DNA of 64,000 nt from Paracoccus sp. SCSIO 75233 (GTDB lineage: Bacteria > Pseudomonadota > Alphaproteobacteria > Rhodobacterales > Rhodobacteraceae), in the NCBI RefSeq assembly GCF_027912675.1, contig NZ_CP115757.1, positions 1,984,001 to 2,048,000 of the forward strand, given 5' to 3'. Positions 8,994-18,206 of this stretch are shown here, in pieces. A program made the translations under genes and the position numbers. A model generated the notes under the pieces. The model searched no databases. It was not told the DNA's origin and saw nothing but the letters and a program-made list of their open reading frames with translations. Numbering within the stretch: position 1 is the stretch's first letter; every line of letters begins with the position of its first letter.

Positions 8994-10883
8994 TCAGCGC
9001 AGGACGCCGGCCTTGCGCAAGGCCTCGCCCTTTTCGGCATCGTACCACCAGAAGTCGAAGTAGAACGGGAAATACAGATCCGCGTCGAGCAGGGGCGGCA
9101 GCGGATCGGGATAGGCGTACTGGTCATAATAAGCGATTGTCTTTTCCGCCTTGAACCAGTTCGGCACCCAGATATGCAGCGCCCGCAGCGCCCGGTCGAG
9201 CGCGTGGGTCGCGGTGATCATCTCCTCCTCGGTCTCCGCCGCGACGCCTGCATCGATCAGCGCGTCAATCGCCGGATTTGCCAGCCCGGCCGCGTTGAAA
9301 ACGTCATCCGCGCCTTTTGAGCCGAATGTCTGATAAAGCCCGTCATCGGCGGTCATATAGGTCAGCGCGTTGGCGACAATGACATCGTAATCAAACTCAT
9401 AGCGGCGGTTTTCAAACTCCGCATCGTCGACCCGGTTCAGCGTCGCAGTGACGCCGAGTGCACGAAGGTTTTCGACGTAGGGATTGATAATCTTGTCGAA
9501 AGTCGGGCTGTCCTCCAGAAACTCGACGCTCAGCACCTCGCCATCCGCATTGCGCCGCTGACCGTCCGAACCGACGGTCCAGCCCGCCGCATCCAGCAAC
9601 TGCCCGGCACGGCGCAGATTGCCCCGGTCAAGCTGGCGGGCGCCACCTTCTGGCGGGACAACCGCATCCTCGGTCAAAATCCCCTCCGGCAGATCGCCCG
9701 CGACAGGTTCCAGCAGCGCCAGCTCCCCCTCGGACGGTTTACCTTCCGCCTTCAGATAACTGTTTTCCCAGAATGATTCGGTACGCGAATACTGGTTATG
9801 GAACAGCGTCGTATTCGCCCATTCGAAATTGAACACCAGCCCGAGCGCCTCGCGCACGCGCACATCCTGAAATTTCTCGCGCCGCATATTGAAGAAGAAC
9901 CCCTGCGCCAACGCCTTGTCCTCGTTCTCAAGCGCCGCCTTCACGACATAGCCGTTCTCGAAATTCGGGAAGTTGTAGCCCGTGGCCCATTTTTCCGCAG
10001 AATTTTCCCGCCGGACCGTGAATTCGCCCGCTTTGAACCCCTCGAACGCGGCATCGCTGTCAGCGAAATACTCGATGCGGATGGAATCGAAATTATACCG
10101 CCCGCGATTGATCGGCAGATCCTTGCCCCAGTAATCCGGGTTCCGCTTCCAGATCACACGTCGACCCATATCGGCACTGCCGAACATATAGGGGCCCGAA
10201 CCGATAAACGGATCGGGGCTGCTATCCGACAGCTCCCGCCCCTTGGCCTCGAAATCGGCCTTGCTGAACACCGGCAGGTTGCCGGTCTGCTGGATCACGT
10301 CACGGCGCGGATAACCCTCAACGAAATCGAATCGGATGCGGTGATCGTCCAGAACCTCCGCCCCGGCGACCGATTGGGCGATGACGGCACGGAACGACGA
10401 CAACCCCTTGTCCCGCAGCGTTTCATAGGTGAACAGCACATCCTCCGCCGTCAGCGGCGTGCCGTCCGAAAACTTCGCCTCCGGCCGCAGGTTGAAGATC
10501 GCCCAGTCGCGGCTTGCGGGAAACTCCACAGTTTCGCAAAGGACGCAGTAGAATGTCTCGCTCTCGTCATGCACCTTTTGCATGATCCGCTCGTTCATGA
10601 CGCTGGCGAGTGCCACCGGCCTGCCCTTCACCGTGTACGGGTTGTAGCTGTCAAAACCGCCGCCAACCGCAATCGAGATCTCGCCACCCTTGGGCGCATC
10701 CGGGTTCACATAAGACAGCCGCTCGAAATCGGCAGGCATCGCAGGCTCGCCAAAAACCGCGAGCGCATGGGTCTTCGTGATCTCCTCGCCACCTTCGGCC
10801 GCAACCGGTTCCTGAGCGCCCAAAGGCAGCGCGGCCAGCATAAGGGGGCAGATCACAGCGGCAAAACGGGTCATCCGGCGCAT
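8994..10883 (-). CDS. yejA: Extracellular peptide-binding protein (YejA type, SBP family 5)
   Basis: A 629-aa secreted protein with a signal peptide (about residues 1-23, LMLAALPLGAQ). It has the SBP_bac_5 architecture: LSYVNPDAPKGGEISIAVGG near the N-terminus, then ETVEFPASRDWAIFNLRPEAKFSDGTPLTAEDVLFTYETL, a family signature, and a C-terminal WFKAEKTIAYYDQYAYP block characteristic of YejA. It captures oligopeptides in the periplasm and feeds YejB/YejE/YejF. It is the first gene of the minus-strand operon. Regulation cannot be read beyond a short AT-rich stretch upstream of the start. Confidence 0.93.
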   Translation of the reverse strand: MRRMTRFAAVICPLMLAALPLGAQEPVAAEGGEEITKTHALAVFGEPAMPADFERLSYVNPDAPKGGEISIAVGGGFDSYNPYTVKGRPVALASVMNERIMQKVHDESETFYCVLCETVEFPASRDWAIFNLRPEAKFSDGTPLTAEDVLFTYETLRDKGLSSFRAVIAQSVAGAEVLDDHRIRFDFVEGYPRRDVIQQTGNLPVFSKADFEAKGRELSDSSPDPFIGSGPYMFGSADMGRRVIWKRNPDYWGKDLPINRGRYNFDSIRIEYFADSDAAFEGFKAGEFTVRRENSAEKWATGYNFPNFENGYVVKAALENEDKALAQGFFFNMRREKFQDVRVREALGLVFNFEWANTTLFHNQYSRTESFWENSYLKAEGKPSEGELALLEPVAGDLPEGILTEDAVVPPEGGARQLDRGNLRRAGQLLDAAGWTVGSDGQRRNADGEVLSVEFLEDSPTFDKIINPYVENLRALGVTATLNRVDDAEFENRRYEFDYDVIVANALTYMTADDGLYQTFGSKGADDVFNAAGLANPAIDALIDAGVAAETEEEMITATHALDRALRALHIWVPNWFKAEKTIAYYDQYAYPDPLPPLLDADLYFPFYFDFWWYDAEKGEALRKAGVLR

Positions 10884-10966
10884 GGCGTTCCTTCACAGAT
10901 TTTATCCGCTCAGGCTACGCCGCAGCCCGCCCCCGGATCAATCCGCGATTTCGTGAACACCCCCCG

Positions 10967-11000
10967 GAAACGAAAACGTCCGGCCCAAATGGACCGGACG
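10967..11000 (-). terminator. Intrinsic terminator of the cytochrome c gene
   Basis: Read on the minus strand, the stem CGTCCGG/CCGGACG (plus-strand 10977-10983 with 10994-11000) is followed by TTTTCGTTT. It lies 26 bp after the cytochrome stop codon and just before the yejA promoter region. Confidence 0.8.
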
Positions 11001-11025
11001 CCGCATTCCAGTTCTTTGAAGCCTG

Positions 11026-11559
11026 TTACTGGCTTTCGAGATAGGCGATCAGATTCGCACGATCCTCGGGCTTGGGCAGACCGGCGAAGGTCATCTTCGT
11101 TCCGCTCACGACACCTTTCGGGTCTTCCAGAAACGCCTGCAGCGCCTCCGGGGTCCAGTCGGGCGCATCCGCCACATGCTCGACCATCGCGTCGGAATAG
11201 GCGAAACCATCGATGCTTGCGACCGCGCGACCGACCACGCCGTTCAGATGCGGGCCAACACCGTCGGTCCCGTCAAGCTTGTGGCAGGCCTTGCATTTGG
11301 CGAAAACACGCTCGCCGGACGCGGGATCGGCTGCGGCCATAAGCGCCGGGAAATCGATCTGCTCTTCCTCGACCTCTGCTCCGCCGCCCGAGCTTTCGAC
11401 CGGAATGGAATAGGCCTGCGCGACCTCTTCGCCATGCTCGCCACCGCCGGGGACAGCGATCGAATAAAGCGAGCTGCCAGCCCAGAACAGCAGCAGCAAC
11501 GCCAGCAGCGACCCGATCAGCGCGCCGGAAGCCTTGGTGATGGTCATCGTGTTGAACAT
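11026..11559 (-). CDS. cycM: Membrane-anchored c-type cytochrome (CycM / c552 type)
   Basis: A 177-aa protein with an uncleaved N-terminal anchor (about residues 13-33, [24 protein letters not shown]). An acidic, flexible linker (about 40-75) precedes one class-I cytochrome c domain with the haem motif CKACH, the distal Met in [10 protein letters not shown] and a terminal [10 protein letters not shown] helix. This is the layout of cytochrome c552/CycM of Paracoccus and Bradyrhizobium, which carries electrons from the bc1 complex to aa3-type oxidase in the periplasm. It has its own terminator and is divergent from pheA across 116 bp. Confidence 0.9.
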   Translation of the reverse strand: MFNTMTITKASGALIGSLLALLLLFWAGSSLYSIAVPGGGEHGEEVAQAYSIPVESSGGGAEVEEEQIDFPALMAAADPASGERVFAKCKACHKLDGTDGVGPHLNGVVGRAVASIDGFAYSDAMVEHVADAPDWTPEALQAFLEDPKGVVSGTKMTFAGLPKPEDRANLIAYLESQ

Positions 11560-11675
11560 TTGCCGTCCCCGCTAGGTAGTGTTCAAATTCTGCGCGTATC
11601 TATCCGCTTTCCCTCGTCCGGTTCAAGATATAGTTCTGCCCCGAACGACCCGGATTTCACACGGATGGCATAAAA

Positions 11676-12548
11676 ATGACAAGCCCAAGCAAGCTGATCG
11701 CCTTTCAGGGAGAGCCCGGAGCCTATAGTCATCAGGCCTGCCGCGACGCCCGCCCCGATCTGGAAGCCCTGCCCTGCCGCACATTCGAGGACGTGATCGA
11801 GACGGTTCGCGGCGGTCAGGCCGATCTGGCAATGTTGCCGGTCGAGAACTCTACCTATGGGCGCGTCGCGGATATCCACCACCTGCTGCCCGAATCCGGC
11901 CTGCATATCATCGACGAGGCATTTGTCCGCGTCCATATCAGCCTGCTCGCCCTGCCCGGCACGCCGCTCGATCAGATCACCGACGCGATGAGCCATACCG
12001 TGCTTTTGGGCCAGTGCCGCGGCTTTCTGCGCCAACACGGTATTCGCGGCCAGACCGGGGCCGACACGGCAGGCTCCGCCCGCATCGTTGCGGAACAGGG
12101 CCAGCGTCACATTGCCGCACTCGCCGCCCCGCTCGCCGGGGAGATCTACGGCCTCGACCGCCTCGCCGACGAGATCGAGGATCGCCAGAACAACACGACG
12201 CGATTCCTGCTGATGTCGCGTGAGCCGGATTACACCCGCCGCGCCAACCGGCAGGGCGAACCCGGCATGATCACCAGCTTCGTGTTCCGCGTGCGCAACA
12301 TTCCCGCAGCGCTTTACAAGGCAATGGGCGGCTTCGCGACGAACGGCGTCAACATGACCAAGCTGGAAAGCTACATGGTCGACGGCGTGTTCACAGCCAC
12401 CCAGTTTTACGCCGATATCGAAGGCCACCCGGACGATGCGAATGTGAAACGCGCGCTGGATGAGCTGCGATACTTCACCTCGATGCTGAATATCCTCGGC
12501 GTTTACCCCGCAGACCCGTTGCGGGCGGAGCAGCTAAGCGTTTCTTAA
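11676..12548 (+). CDS. pheA: Prephenate dehydratase
   Basis: A 290-aa monofunctional enzyme converting prephenate to phenylpyruvate for phenylalanine synthesis. It shows IAFQGEPGAYSHQAC at the N-terminus, LPVENSTYGRV, the catalytic NNTTRFLLMSR region (around residue 182) and a C-terminal ACT domain (about 200-278; MITSFVFRVRNIPAALYKAMGGFATNGVNMTKLESY) for phenylalanine feedback. It has no fused chorismate mutase domain; that activity is encoded separately at 21549-21845. I see no Phe-rich leader peptide, so control is probably allosteric. Confidence 0.94.
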   Translation: MTSPSKLIAFQGEPGAYSHQACRDARPDLEALPCRTFEDVIETVRGGQADLAMLPVENSTYGRVADIHHLLPESGLHIIDEAFVRVHISLLALPGTPLDQITDAMSHTVLLGQCRGFLRQHGIRGQTGADTAGSARIVAEQGQRHIAALAAPLAGEIYGLDRLADEIEDRQNNTTRFLLMSREPDYTRRANRQGEPGMITSFVFRVRNIPAALYKAMGGFATNGVNMTKLESYMVDGVFTATQFYADIEGHPDDANVKRALDELRYFTSMLNILGVYPADPLRAEQLSVS

Positions 12549-12593
12549 TAATAAGAAAAAGCGATTTCGCACGCCTCGCCGTTGCATTCCGCT

Positions 12594-13046
12594 TTAGACA
12601 TAGACATCAACCGCATCGTTGACAAAATCGGCGACGCTTTGGGCGAATTTCCTGTCGAGCTTCGATTTTCCCAGCTTCGCGGTCTGGATCGCCAGACGCG
12701 CGCGCATATTGCGCGGCCTCACCTCGAACTCGAAAACCACACGCGACTTCTTCCGCGACAGGGCCACGACGGAGATGCCGATCTGAAGATCGAAGGACCG
12801 GGAGCGGCCCTTCAGCCCCAGCTTCTCCGGGCGGTCGAACTGGACGAGTGCCAGCTTCATCTCCCGCTTCTGCCCGCGCCAATCAAACCCCAGATCCCAA
12901 CTGCGCGTGGCATCGGTCGAGTTATCGACGCGTCTGACCGACACACCACGGCGAATAAGAACCCGTTCCATCCTGTCGAAATCACCGACAGCATCGAACA
13001 TCTTCTCGGCGGGTATGTTTTTATCAGTTCGCGTCGAGAATTTCAT
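12594..13046 (-). CDS. SRPBCC-fold protein of unknown ligand
   Basis: A 150-aa soluble protein. The MKFSTRTDKNIPAEKMFDAVGDFDRMERVLIRRGVSVRRVD start and the alternating strands ending in a long C-terminal helix (KSKLDRKFAQSVADFVNDAV) fit the START/polyketide-cyclase-like SRPBCC fold, which binds lipids or small hydrophobic molecules. No signal peptide is seen. Similar proteins are common single genes in Rhodobacterales, but I know of no defined role. It is convergent with pheA and separated by a 175-bp AT-rich gap from the phosphoesterase upstream. Confidence 0.7.
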   Translation of the reverse strand: MKFSTRTDKNIPAEKMFDAVGDFDRMERVLIRRGVSVRRVDNSTDATRSWDLGFDWRGQKREMKLALVQFDRPEKLGLKGRSRSFDLQIGISVVALSRKKSRVVFEFEVRPRNMRARLAIQTAKLGKSKLDRKFAQSVADFVNDAVDVYV

Positions 13047-13221
13047 TTCGCACTATTCTATTTGGATTGCAGGCGCTGGCCACTTAACAGTTTCGTCAAC
13101 ACATCTTTAAGAAATTAAATTCAGATTTATTCAATTATTGGTTGTGCGTCAATCTGCGAGGGAGATAATCCTGATGCAGTGGTGGTTCAAGTAAATTGTT
13201 TCTGAAGGGTGAAACTGGCGC

Positions 13222-15015
13222 ATGCCCCAAGCCAAGCCTATCGCAATCTTCGCCGACGCTTCGATCCAACCCACCCGCATCGATCTGCGGATACTGGCAA
13301 CCACCGACATCCATATGCGCCTTGATGACCGCGCCGGGACCGGCGGCCTTTCACGAATCGCCCCGCTGGTCGGGCAGCAGCGGCAGGCATTCAGAAACAC
13401 TCTCCTCTTCGACAATGGCGACCTCTTGGAGGGGACGCCGCTCGGCGACGAGATCGCCCGCAACGGCTTGCCACCCGACGACGCCCACCCGGCAATCACC
13501 GCGCTCAACATGATGCGCTATGATGCGATCACATTGGGCAATCATGATTTCGCCCACGGGTTGCCATTCCTGCGCCGCGCCCTTCGCGATGTCGAATGCC
13601 CCGTCGTGGTCTCTAACGCACACCCGACAGCGGGCAAAGCATCCTGGAGCCATTGCGCACTCATCAGACGCAGCGTCACGGATGAAAACGGTGCACCACA
13701 TGCGATCAGCATCGGCGTCTTCGGGGTGCTGCCGCCACAAACCACCGACTGGATGCCCGCGCTCGCCAAACAGGTCACGACCGAAGATGTCGCGGTTGCC
13801 GCCAAACGCGCCATCATCGACCTGCGGGCACAGGGCGCGGATATCATCATCGCCCTCAGTCATGGCGGCGAGGGCGGCGATGACGGCGCACATCCGGAAA
13901 ACGCCTCCGACCTGATCGCGTCGCTGCCCGGTGTCGATGCCGTGATCGCCGGGCACACCCATGAGCTTCTGATCCGCCCCGCCACTGACACCCGTGCCGC
14001 CATTGTCATGCCCGGCTTCGGCGGCTCACATCTCGCTGCGCTGCGTCTGGAATTATCGGGTCAGCCCGGTAGCTGGCGGGTCCGTTGCAAATCCGTGGAA
14101 CTGATTCCAGCGGGCAAGGAAACCTGCCCCAGACTCACAGCCATCGCAAAAAGCTGTTACCGCAGATTTGCCGAACGGCTGGAAAGCCCCATTGCGCATA
14201 GCACCAATCCCCTGAACACCCATTTTGCCCAGCTTGGCCGCTGCCCCGGTCTCTGGATCATCGACGAAGCGGTTTGCGCCCATGTCGGCAGCGCCCTGCC
14301 CGGCAACACGCTCCCCATCATCAGCGTCAACGCACCTTTCGCAACGGGCGGTCGCAATGGGCCGGACAACTATGTCCTGATCGAACCCGGCCCGATCCGG
14401 CTGGCCGATCTGTCCTTGCTCTACCCTTTCCGAAATGTCGTGGCCGCGATCCCGGTGACCGGCGCGGAGATCAGCCTGTGGCTCGAACTCGCCGCGCGGC
14501 ACTTCAACCAGATCACCCCCGGCGCACAAACGGAGCATCTCATCAACGACACGGTTCCCGGATATCTTTTCGACATCATTCCGCGACTGGACTACGAGAT
14601 CGACCTGTCACGCCCTCCCGCCGACCCTGCCGCGACGCCGCCAGACATGGGCAAAGGTCGCATTCGCAACCTGTCCTGCCGGAGCGCACCCATCCGGGCA
14701 GATGATCGCTTCCTTCTGGTAACCAACAGCTATCGCATGGCCGCCAGCCAGCATTACGCCCGCCTGACCGCCGGAAAAACCTGTCAACTGCCGGATCACG
14801 CGCGGCTTCCGGTCCGCGACATCATCCTTCGACATCTGTCACAGCACAGCGAAATCAATCCATGTTACACACCTCATTTCCGTTTCCGCGCGCCCGTTGG
14901 CAGCGCCGCAATTTTCGATACCTCGCCCAAAGCTGATTCGACCGAATCCCCGATACAGGCCGAATCCCTGGGCCTGACAGATCGCGGGTTCCAGCGCCTG
15001 CATCTCCGATCCTGA
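13222..15015 (+). CDS. 5'-nucleotidase-family metallophosphoesterase (CpdB/UshA-like)
   Basis: A 597-aa member of the bimetallic phosphoesterase family that hydrolyses nucleotides and 2',3'-cyclic nucleotides. Metal-ligand motifs are in order: TTDIHMRL (residues 30-37), FDNGDLLEG, LGNHDFAHG, and GHTHELL near residue 245. The C-terminal substrate domain (about 345-545) contains NAPFATGGRNGPDNYVLIEPGPIRLADLSLLYPF, typical of the CpdB branch. Family members are normally periplasmic, yet this reading frame begins MPQAKPIAIFADASIQ with no signal peptide. Either it is cytoplasmic or the protein is exported in a way I cannot see. The last about 50 residues are not recognisable. Confidence 0.85.
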   Translation: MPQAKPIAIFADASIQPTRIDLRILATTDIHMRLDDRAGTGGLSRIAPLVGQQRQAFRNTLLFDNGDLLEGTPLGDEIARNGLPPDDAHPAITALNMMRYDAITLGNHDFAHGLPFLRRALRDVECPVVVSNAHPTAGKASWSHCALIRRSVTDENGAPHAISIGVFGVLPPQTTDWMPALAKQVTTEDVAVAAKRAIIDLRAQGADIIIALSHGGEGGDDGAHPENASDLIASLPGVDAVIAGHTHELLIRPATDTRAAIVMPGFGGSHLAALRLELSGQPGSWRVRCKSVELIPAGKETCPRLTAIAKSCYRRFAERLESPIAHSTNPLNTHFAQLGRCPGLWIIDEAVCAHVGSALPGNTLPIISVNAPFATGGRNGPDNYVLIEPGPIRLADLSLLYPFRNVVAAIPVTGAEISLWLELAARHFNQITPGAQTEHLINDTVPGYLFDIIPRLDYEIDLSRPPADPAATPPDMGKGRIRNLSCRSAPIRADDRFLLVTNSYRMAASQHYARLTAGKTCQLPDHARLPVRDIILRHLSQHSEINPCYTPHFRFRAPVGSAAIFDTSPKADSTESPIQAESLGLTDRGFQRLHLRS

Positions 15016-15036
15016 CGCCCAATCAAGCCACAGGGG

Positions 15037-15065
15037 TTGCGTCAGCGCCGCCCCGGCCCTATCTA
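15037..15065 (+). promoter_or_regulatory. Sigma-70-type promoter of the SRP RNA gene
   Basis: TTGCGT at 15037-15042 and TATCTA at 15060-15065 are separated by exactly 17 bp. The predicted transcription start (about 15071-15073) coincides with the first bases of the SRP RNA closing stem, which supports the assignment. Confidence 0.7.
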
Positions 15066-15070
15066 CGGCG

Positions 15071-15168
15071 GCGAGAGGCTGGCGCGGGCGAACACTTCGC
15101 CAACCCGGTCAGGTCCGGAAGGAAGCAGCCGCAACGAATTCCGTTCGGGTCGCAGTCCAGCCTCTCAC
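15071..15168 (+). ncRNA. ffs: Signal recognition particle RNA (4.5S, small bacterial type)
   Basis: The core GGTCAGGTCCGGAAGGAAGC (from 15108), with its GGAA tetraloop and asymmetric internal loop, is the near-invariant Ffh-binding tip of bacterial SRP RNA. The ends close in a perfect 10-bp stem, GAGAGGCTGG (15073-15082) with CCAGCCTCTC (15157-15166), giving an RNA of about 97 nt. It binds Ffh, encoded 3.2 kb downstream, for cotranslational targeting of membrane proteins. Placement just before dnaX is common in alphaproteobacteria. Confidence 0.95.
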
Positions 15169-15402
15169 CCCTCCACAAACCTCACATTGCGAAGCGGCCC
15201 CATACTCGTCGTTTTCCGTCTCATTTTATCTTAACTCCTCTTGATCGGCATATGGTTTGTTCTATCATTGTTCTCATCAATGCCGCAACGAAGGAACAGA
15301 TAGAATTCTAAGCAATTCCGAATCGAACCCGCAGGATACGCCGCCCAGCTCTGTTGTGACCCTGCCGCGCAGGGTCTAATAAGGCTTAACTGAAGAGGCA
15401 CC

Positions 15403-17208
15403 ATGACCGAGAGCGACAAGACCTACGAGGTATTGGCCCGGAAATACCGGCCCGAAACCTTCTCCGACCTGGTCGGGCAGGATGCGATGGTGCGCACGCT
15501 GAAAAACGCCTTCGCCGCCGACCGGATCGCGCAGGCCTTCATCATGACCGGGATTCGCGGCACCGGCAAAACCACCACGGCCCGGATCATTGCCAAGGGG
15601 CTGAATTGCATTGGCCCCGACGGTCAGGGCGGCCCGACGACGGAGCCATGCGGGCAATGCGAACATTGCACCGCCATCGCCGAAGGCCGGCATGTCGACG
15701 TGATGGAAATGGACGCCGCGTCCCGCACCGGCGTCAACGACATCCGCGAAATCATCGAATCGGTCCATTATCGCGCCGCTTCCGCACGGTATAAGATTTA
15801 TATCATCGACGAGGTGCATATGCTCTCGACCAGCGCCTTCAACGCGCTGCTCAAGACGCTGGAAGAACCGCCGCCTCACGTCAAATTCATCTTCGCCACC
15901 ACCGAAATCCGCAAGGTGCCGGTCACGGTGCTGTCGCGCTGCCAGCGTTTCGATCTGCGCCGGATCGAGCCGGAGGTGATGATCGCCCTGCTGCGCCGCA
16001 TCGCCACCGCCGAATCGGCGGAGATCACCGATGACGCGCTGGCCCTGATCACCCGCGCGGCAGAAGGTTCGGCCCGCGATGCGACCTCGCTTCTGGATCA
16101 GGCGATCAGCCACGGGGCGGGCGAAACCACGGCCGAACAGGTCCGCGCCATGCTGGGCCTCGCCGATCGCGGGCGGATTTTGGATCTTTTCGACATGATC
16201 CTGCGCGGCGATGCGGCGCAGGCACTTGCCGAGCTTCAGGCGCAATATGCCGACGGTGCCGATCCGGTCGCGGTGCTGCGCGATCTGGCCGAGACGACGC
16301 ATTGGATCTCCGTCGTCAAGATCACGCCCGATGCCATCGAGGATCCGACCATCGCCCCCGACGAACGGGTCCGGGGCGCAACGATGGCCGATCAGGTGCC
16401 GATGCGGGCGCTGACCCGGCTGTGGCAAATGCTGCTCAAATCGCTGGAAGAGGTTTCCGCCGCCCCGAATGCAATGATGGCGGCGGAGATGGCGATCATC
16501 CGCCTGACCCATGTCGCCGATCTGCCCGATCCCGAATCGCTGATCCGCAGGCTTCAGGCATCGCAGGCCGCGGGCGAACTGACCCGCCCGGCCCCGAATG
16601 GCGGCGGCACAGGCGGCACGCAGGCGCGGACGGCGCAGGCACCCGTGGCCCGCGCCAAGACCGCCCCGGTCACCGCCGGTAACGCGCAAGGTCAGGCGAT
16701 GGCCGTTGCGAACGCGCCGGAAAGCCTGATCGCCCGGTTTCCGCAATTCGATGACGTGATCGAGCTGATCCGCCGGATGCGCGACATGCCGCTGCTGATT
16801 CTGGTCGAAAACCACCTGCGGCTGGCGAAATACAGCCCCGGACGGATCGAGTTCGAACCGACCCCGGACGCCCCCGCCGATCTGGCGGCGCGGCTGGCGG
16901 AACGCCTGCGCGGCTGGACCGGCGGCGAACGCTGGGCCGTCACAGTGGTCAATTCCGGCGGCGCGCCAACCGTCGCGGAACGCCGCGCGGAAGCCGACGC
17001 CGAACTGCGCCGCCGGGCGGAGGCGCATCCGACCGTGCAGGCCGCGCTCGCCGCTTTCCCCGGCGCAAAGCTGATCGCGGCCAAACGCATTGAAACGCCG
17101 GTTCAGGCGGAAGCCCCGCAGATGGCAGATGCCGGCACAACCCATGATGACGGAACCGCCCCGGTCGCAGAGGCCGAGGAATGGGATCCGTTCGAGGATG
17201 AGGAGTAG
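15403..17208 (+). CDS. dnaX: DNA polymerase III subunits gamma/tau
   Basis: A 601-aa clamp-loader ATPase. The AAA+ domain (about 1-230) has LARKYRPETFSDLVGQ, Walker A GIRGTGKTTTAR, four zinc-site Cys residues (CIGPDGQGGPTTEPCGQCEHC), Walker B IIDEVHML and sensor 1 ATTEIRKVPVTVLSRCQRF. Domain III (about 240-375) is followed by an Ala/Gly-rich linker and a tau-like C-terminal domain (from about 440). The C-terminus is acidic (EEWDPFEDEE). I did not look for or see a frameshift signal that would yield gamma. It heads the conserved dnaX-ybaB-recR operon, with ybaB 3 bp downstream. Confidence 0.95.
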   Translation: MTESDKTYEVLARKYRPETFSDLVGQDAMVRTLKNAFAADRIAQAFIMTGIRGTGKTTTARIIAKGLNCIGPDGQGGPTTEPCGQCEHCTAIAEGRHVDVMEMDAASRTGVNDIREIIESVHYRAASARYKIYIIDEVHMLSTSAFNALLKTLEEPPPHVKFIFATTEIRKVPVTVLSRCQRFDLRRIEPEVMIALLRRIATAESAEITDDALALITRAAEGSARDATSLLDQAISHGAGETTAEQVRAMLGLADRGRILDLFDMILRGDAAQALAELQAQYADGADPVAVLRDLAETTHWISVVKITPDAIEDPTIAPDERVRGATMADQVPMRALTRLWQMLLKSLEEVSAAPNAMMAAEMAIIRLTHVADLPDPESLIRRLQASQAAGELTRPAPNGGGTGGTQARTAQAPVARAKTAPVTAGNAQGQAMAVANAPESLIARFPQFDDVIELIRRMRDMPLLILVENHLRLAKYSPGRIEFEPTPDAPADLAARLAERLRGWTGGERWAVTVVNSGGAPTVAERRAEADAELRRRAEAHPTVQAALAAFPGAKLIAAKRIETPVQAEAPQMADAGTTHDDGTAPVAEAEEWDPFEDEE

Positions 17209-17211
17209 GAA

Positions 17212-17556
17212 ATGTTCAAGGGAATGGGCGGTTTCGGCGATATGGCCAAGATGATGGCCGCCGCCAAGGATATGCAGTCCAAAATGGCCGAAATGCAGGA
17301 CGGGCTGGACCGGATCACCGTCACCGGTGAGGCCGGGGCGGGTCTGGTCAAGGCCACGGCAACGGCCAAGGGCGAGCTGACGGCGCTCGATATCGACCCG
17401 TCGATTTTCGTCGCCTCCGAGAAAGAGGTGGTGGAGGATCTGATCCTCGCCGCGATCAAGGACGCACAGCGCCGCGCGCAGGACAAAGCGCAGTCGGAAA
17501 TGTCGCGCATCACCCAGGAACTCGGCCTGCCTGCCGATATGAAACTGCCCTTCTGA
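17212..17556 (+). CDS. YbaB/EbfC-family nucleoid-associated protein
   Basis: A 114-aa protein beginning MFKGMGGFGDMAKMMAAAKDMQSKMAEMQ. It has a Met-rich helical N-terminus, then GLVKATATAKGELTALDIDPS and VEDLILAAIKDAQRRAQDKAQ, the standard YbaB/EbfC fold. Family members dimerise and bind DNA with little sequence specificity. The start lies 3 bp after the dnaX stop, with GAGGATGAGGAG providing the ribosome site, and recR follows 12 bp later, so the three are one operon linked to replication and repair. Confidence 0.93.
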   Translation: MFKGMGGFGDMAKMMAAAKDMQSKMAEMQDGLDRITVTGEAGAGLVKATATAKGELTALDIDPSIFVASEKEVVEDLILAAIKDAQRRAQDKAQSEMSRITQELGLPADMKLPF

Positions 17557-17568
17557 TCCCCCTGTCGC

Positions 17569-18165
17569 GTGGCGGAAGGTGGCGAGGATATTCAGGCGCT
17601 CATCGCGGCGCTCGCTCGGCTGCCGGGGCTTGGCCCCCGCTCGGCCCGCCGCGTCGTGTTGTCGCTGATCGGGCGCAAACCCGGCCAGATGGCACAGCTT
17701 GCAACGCTGATGTCCCGCGTCGCCGAAACCGCCCGCGCCTGCACCCGCTGCGGCAATATTTCGGAGGCGGAGATCTGCGCCATCTGCACCGACCCCGCCC
17801 GCCAGACCGGGGAGCTTTGCGTGGTCGAACATGTCGCCGATCTTTGGGCGCTTGAACGCGGCCGCGCCTTTCGCGGGCGCTATCACGTCCTCGGCGGCAC
17901 GCTTTCGGCGCTTGACGACATCTCGCCGGAGGATCTCGGCATTCCCAGATTGCTCGCCCGGATCGGCCCCGAACAGGTGACGGAGATCATCCTTGCCCTG
18001 AACGCCACGGTCGAGGGGCAGACCACGGCGCATTACATCGCCGACGCGCTGCCCGACGGGCTGACCGTCACCGGCCTGGCCCAGGGTGTGCCCATCGGCG
18101 GGGAGCTCGACTATCTCGACGACGGCACCATCACCGCCGCGCTGCGCGCCCGCCGACGCTTCTGA
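17569..18165 (+). CDS. recR: Recombination mediator RecR
   Basis: A 198-aa protein beginning at GTG. It has the helix-hairpin-helix [20 protein letters not shown], the zinc finger [18 protein letters not shown] (Cys at about residues 57-72), and a Toprim domain with [16 protein letters not shown] and [21 protein letters not shown]. It works with RecF/RecO to load RecA at single-strand gaps. The length is normal for the family. Confidence 0.95.
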   Translation: MAEGGEDIQALIAALARLPGLGPRSARRVVLSLIGRKPGQMAQLATLMSRVAETARACTRCGNISEAEICAICTDPARQTGELCVVEHVADLWALERGRAFRGRYHVLGGTLSALDDISPEDLGIPRLLARIGPEQVTEIILALNATVEGQTTAHYIADALPDGLTVTGLAQGVPIGGELDYLDDGTITAALRARRRF

Positions 18166-18171
18166 GCGCGC

Positions 18172-18200
18172 TTGACTTTTACCCCCGCCCCGCCTATTTC
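18172..18200 (+). promoter_or_regulatory. Promoter of the ffh operon
   Basis: TTGACT (18172-18177) and TATTTC (18195-18200) are separated by 17 bp. They begin 7 bp after the recR stop, so ffh starts a new transcription unit with a 5' leader of roughly 138 nt. Confidence 0.65.
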
Positions 18201-18206
18201 CGGGCG

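Noticed and set aside
11560..11675. Phenylalanine attenuator before pheA
   Set aside because: No leader peptide with Phe codons and no terminator/antiterminator pair is visible in the 116-bp gap.
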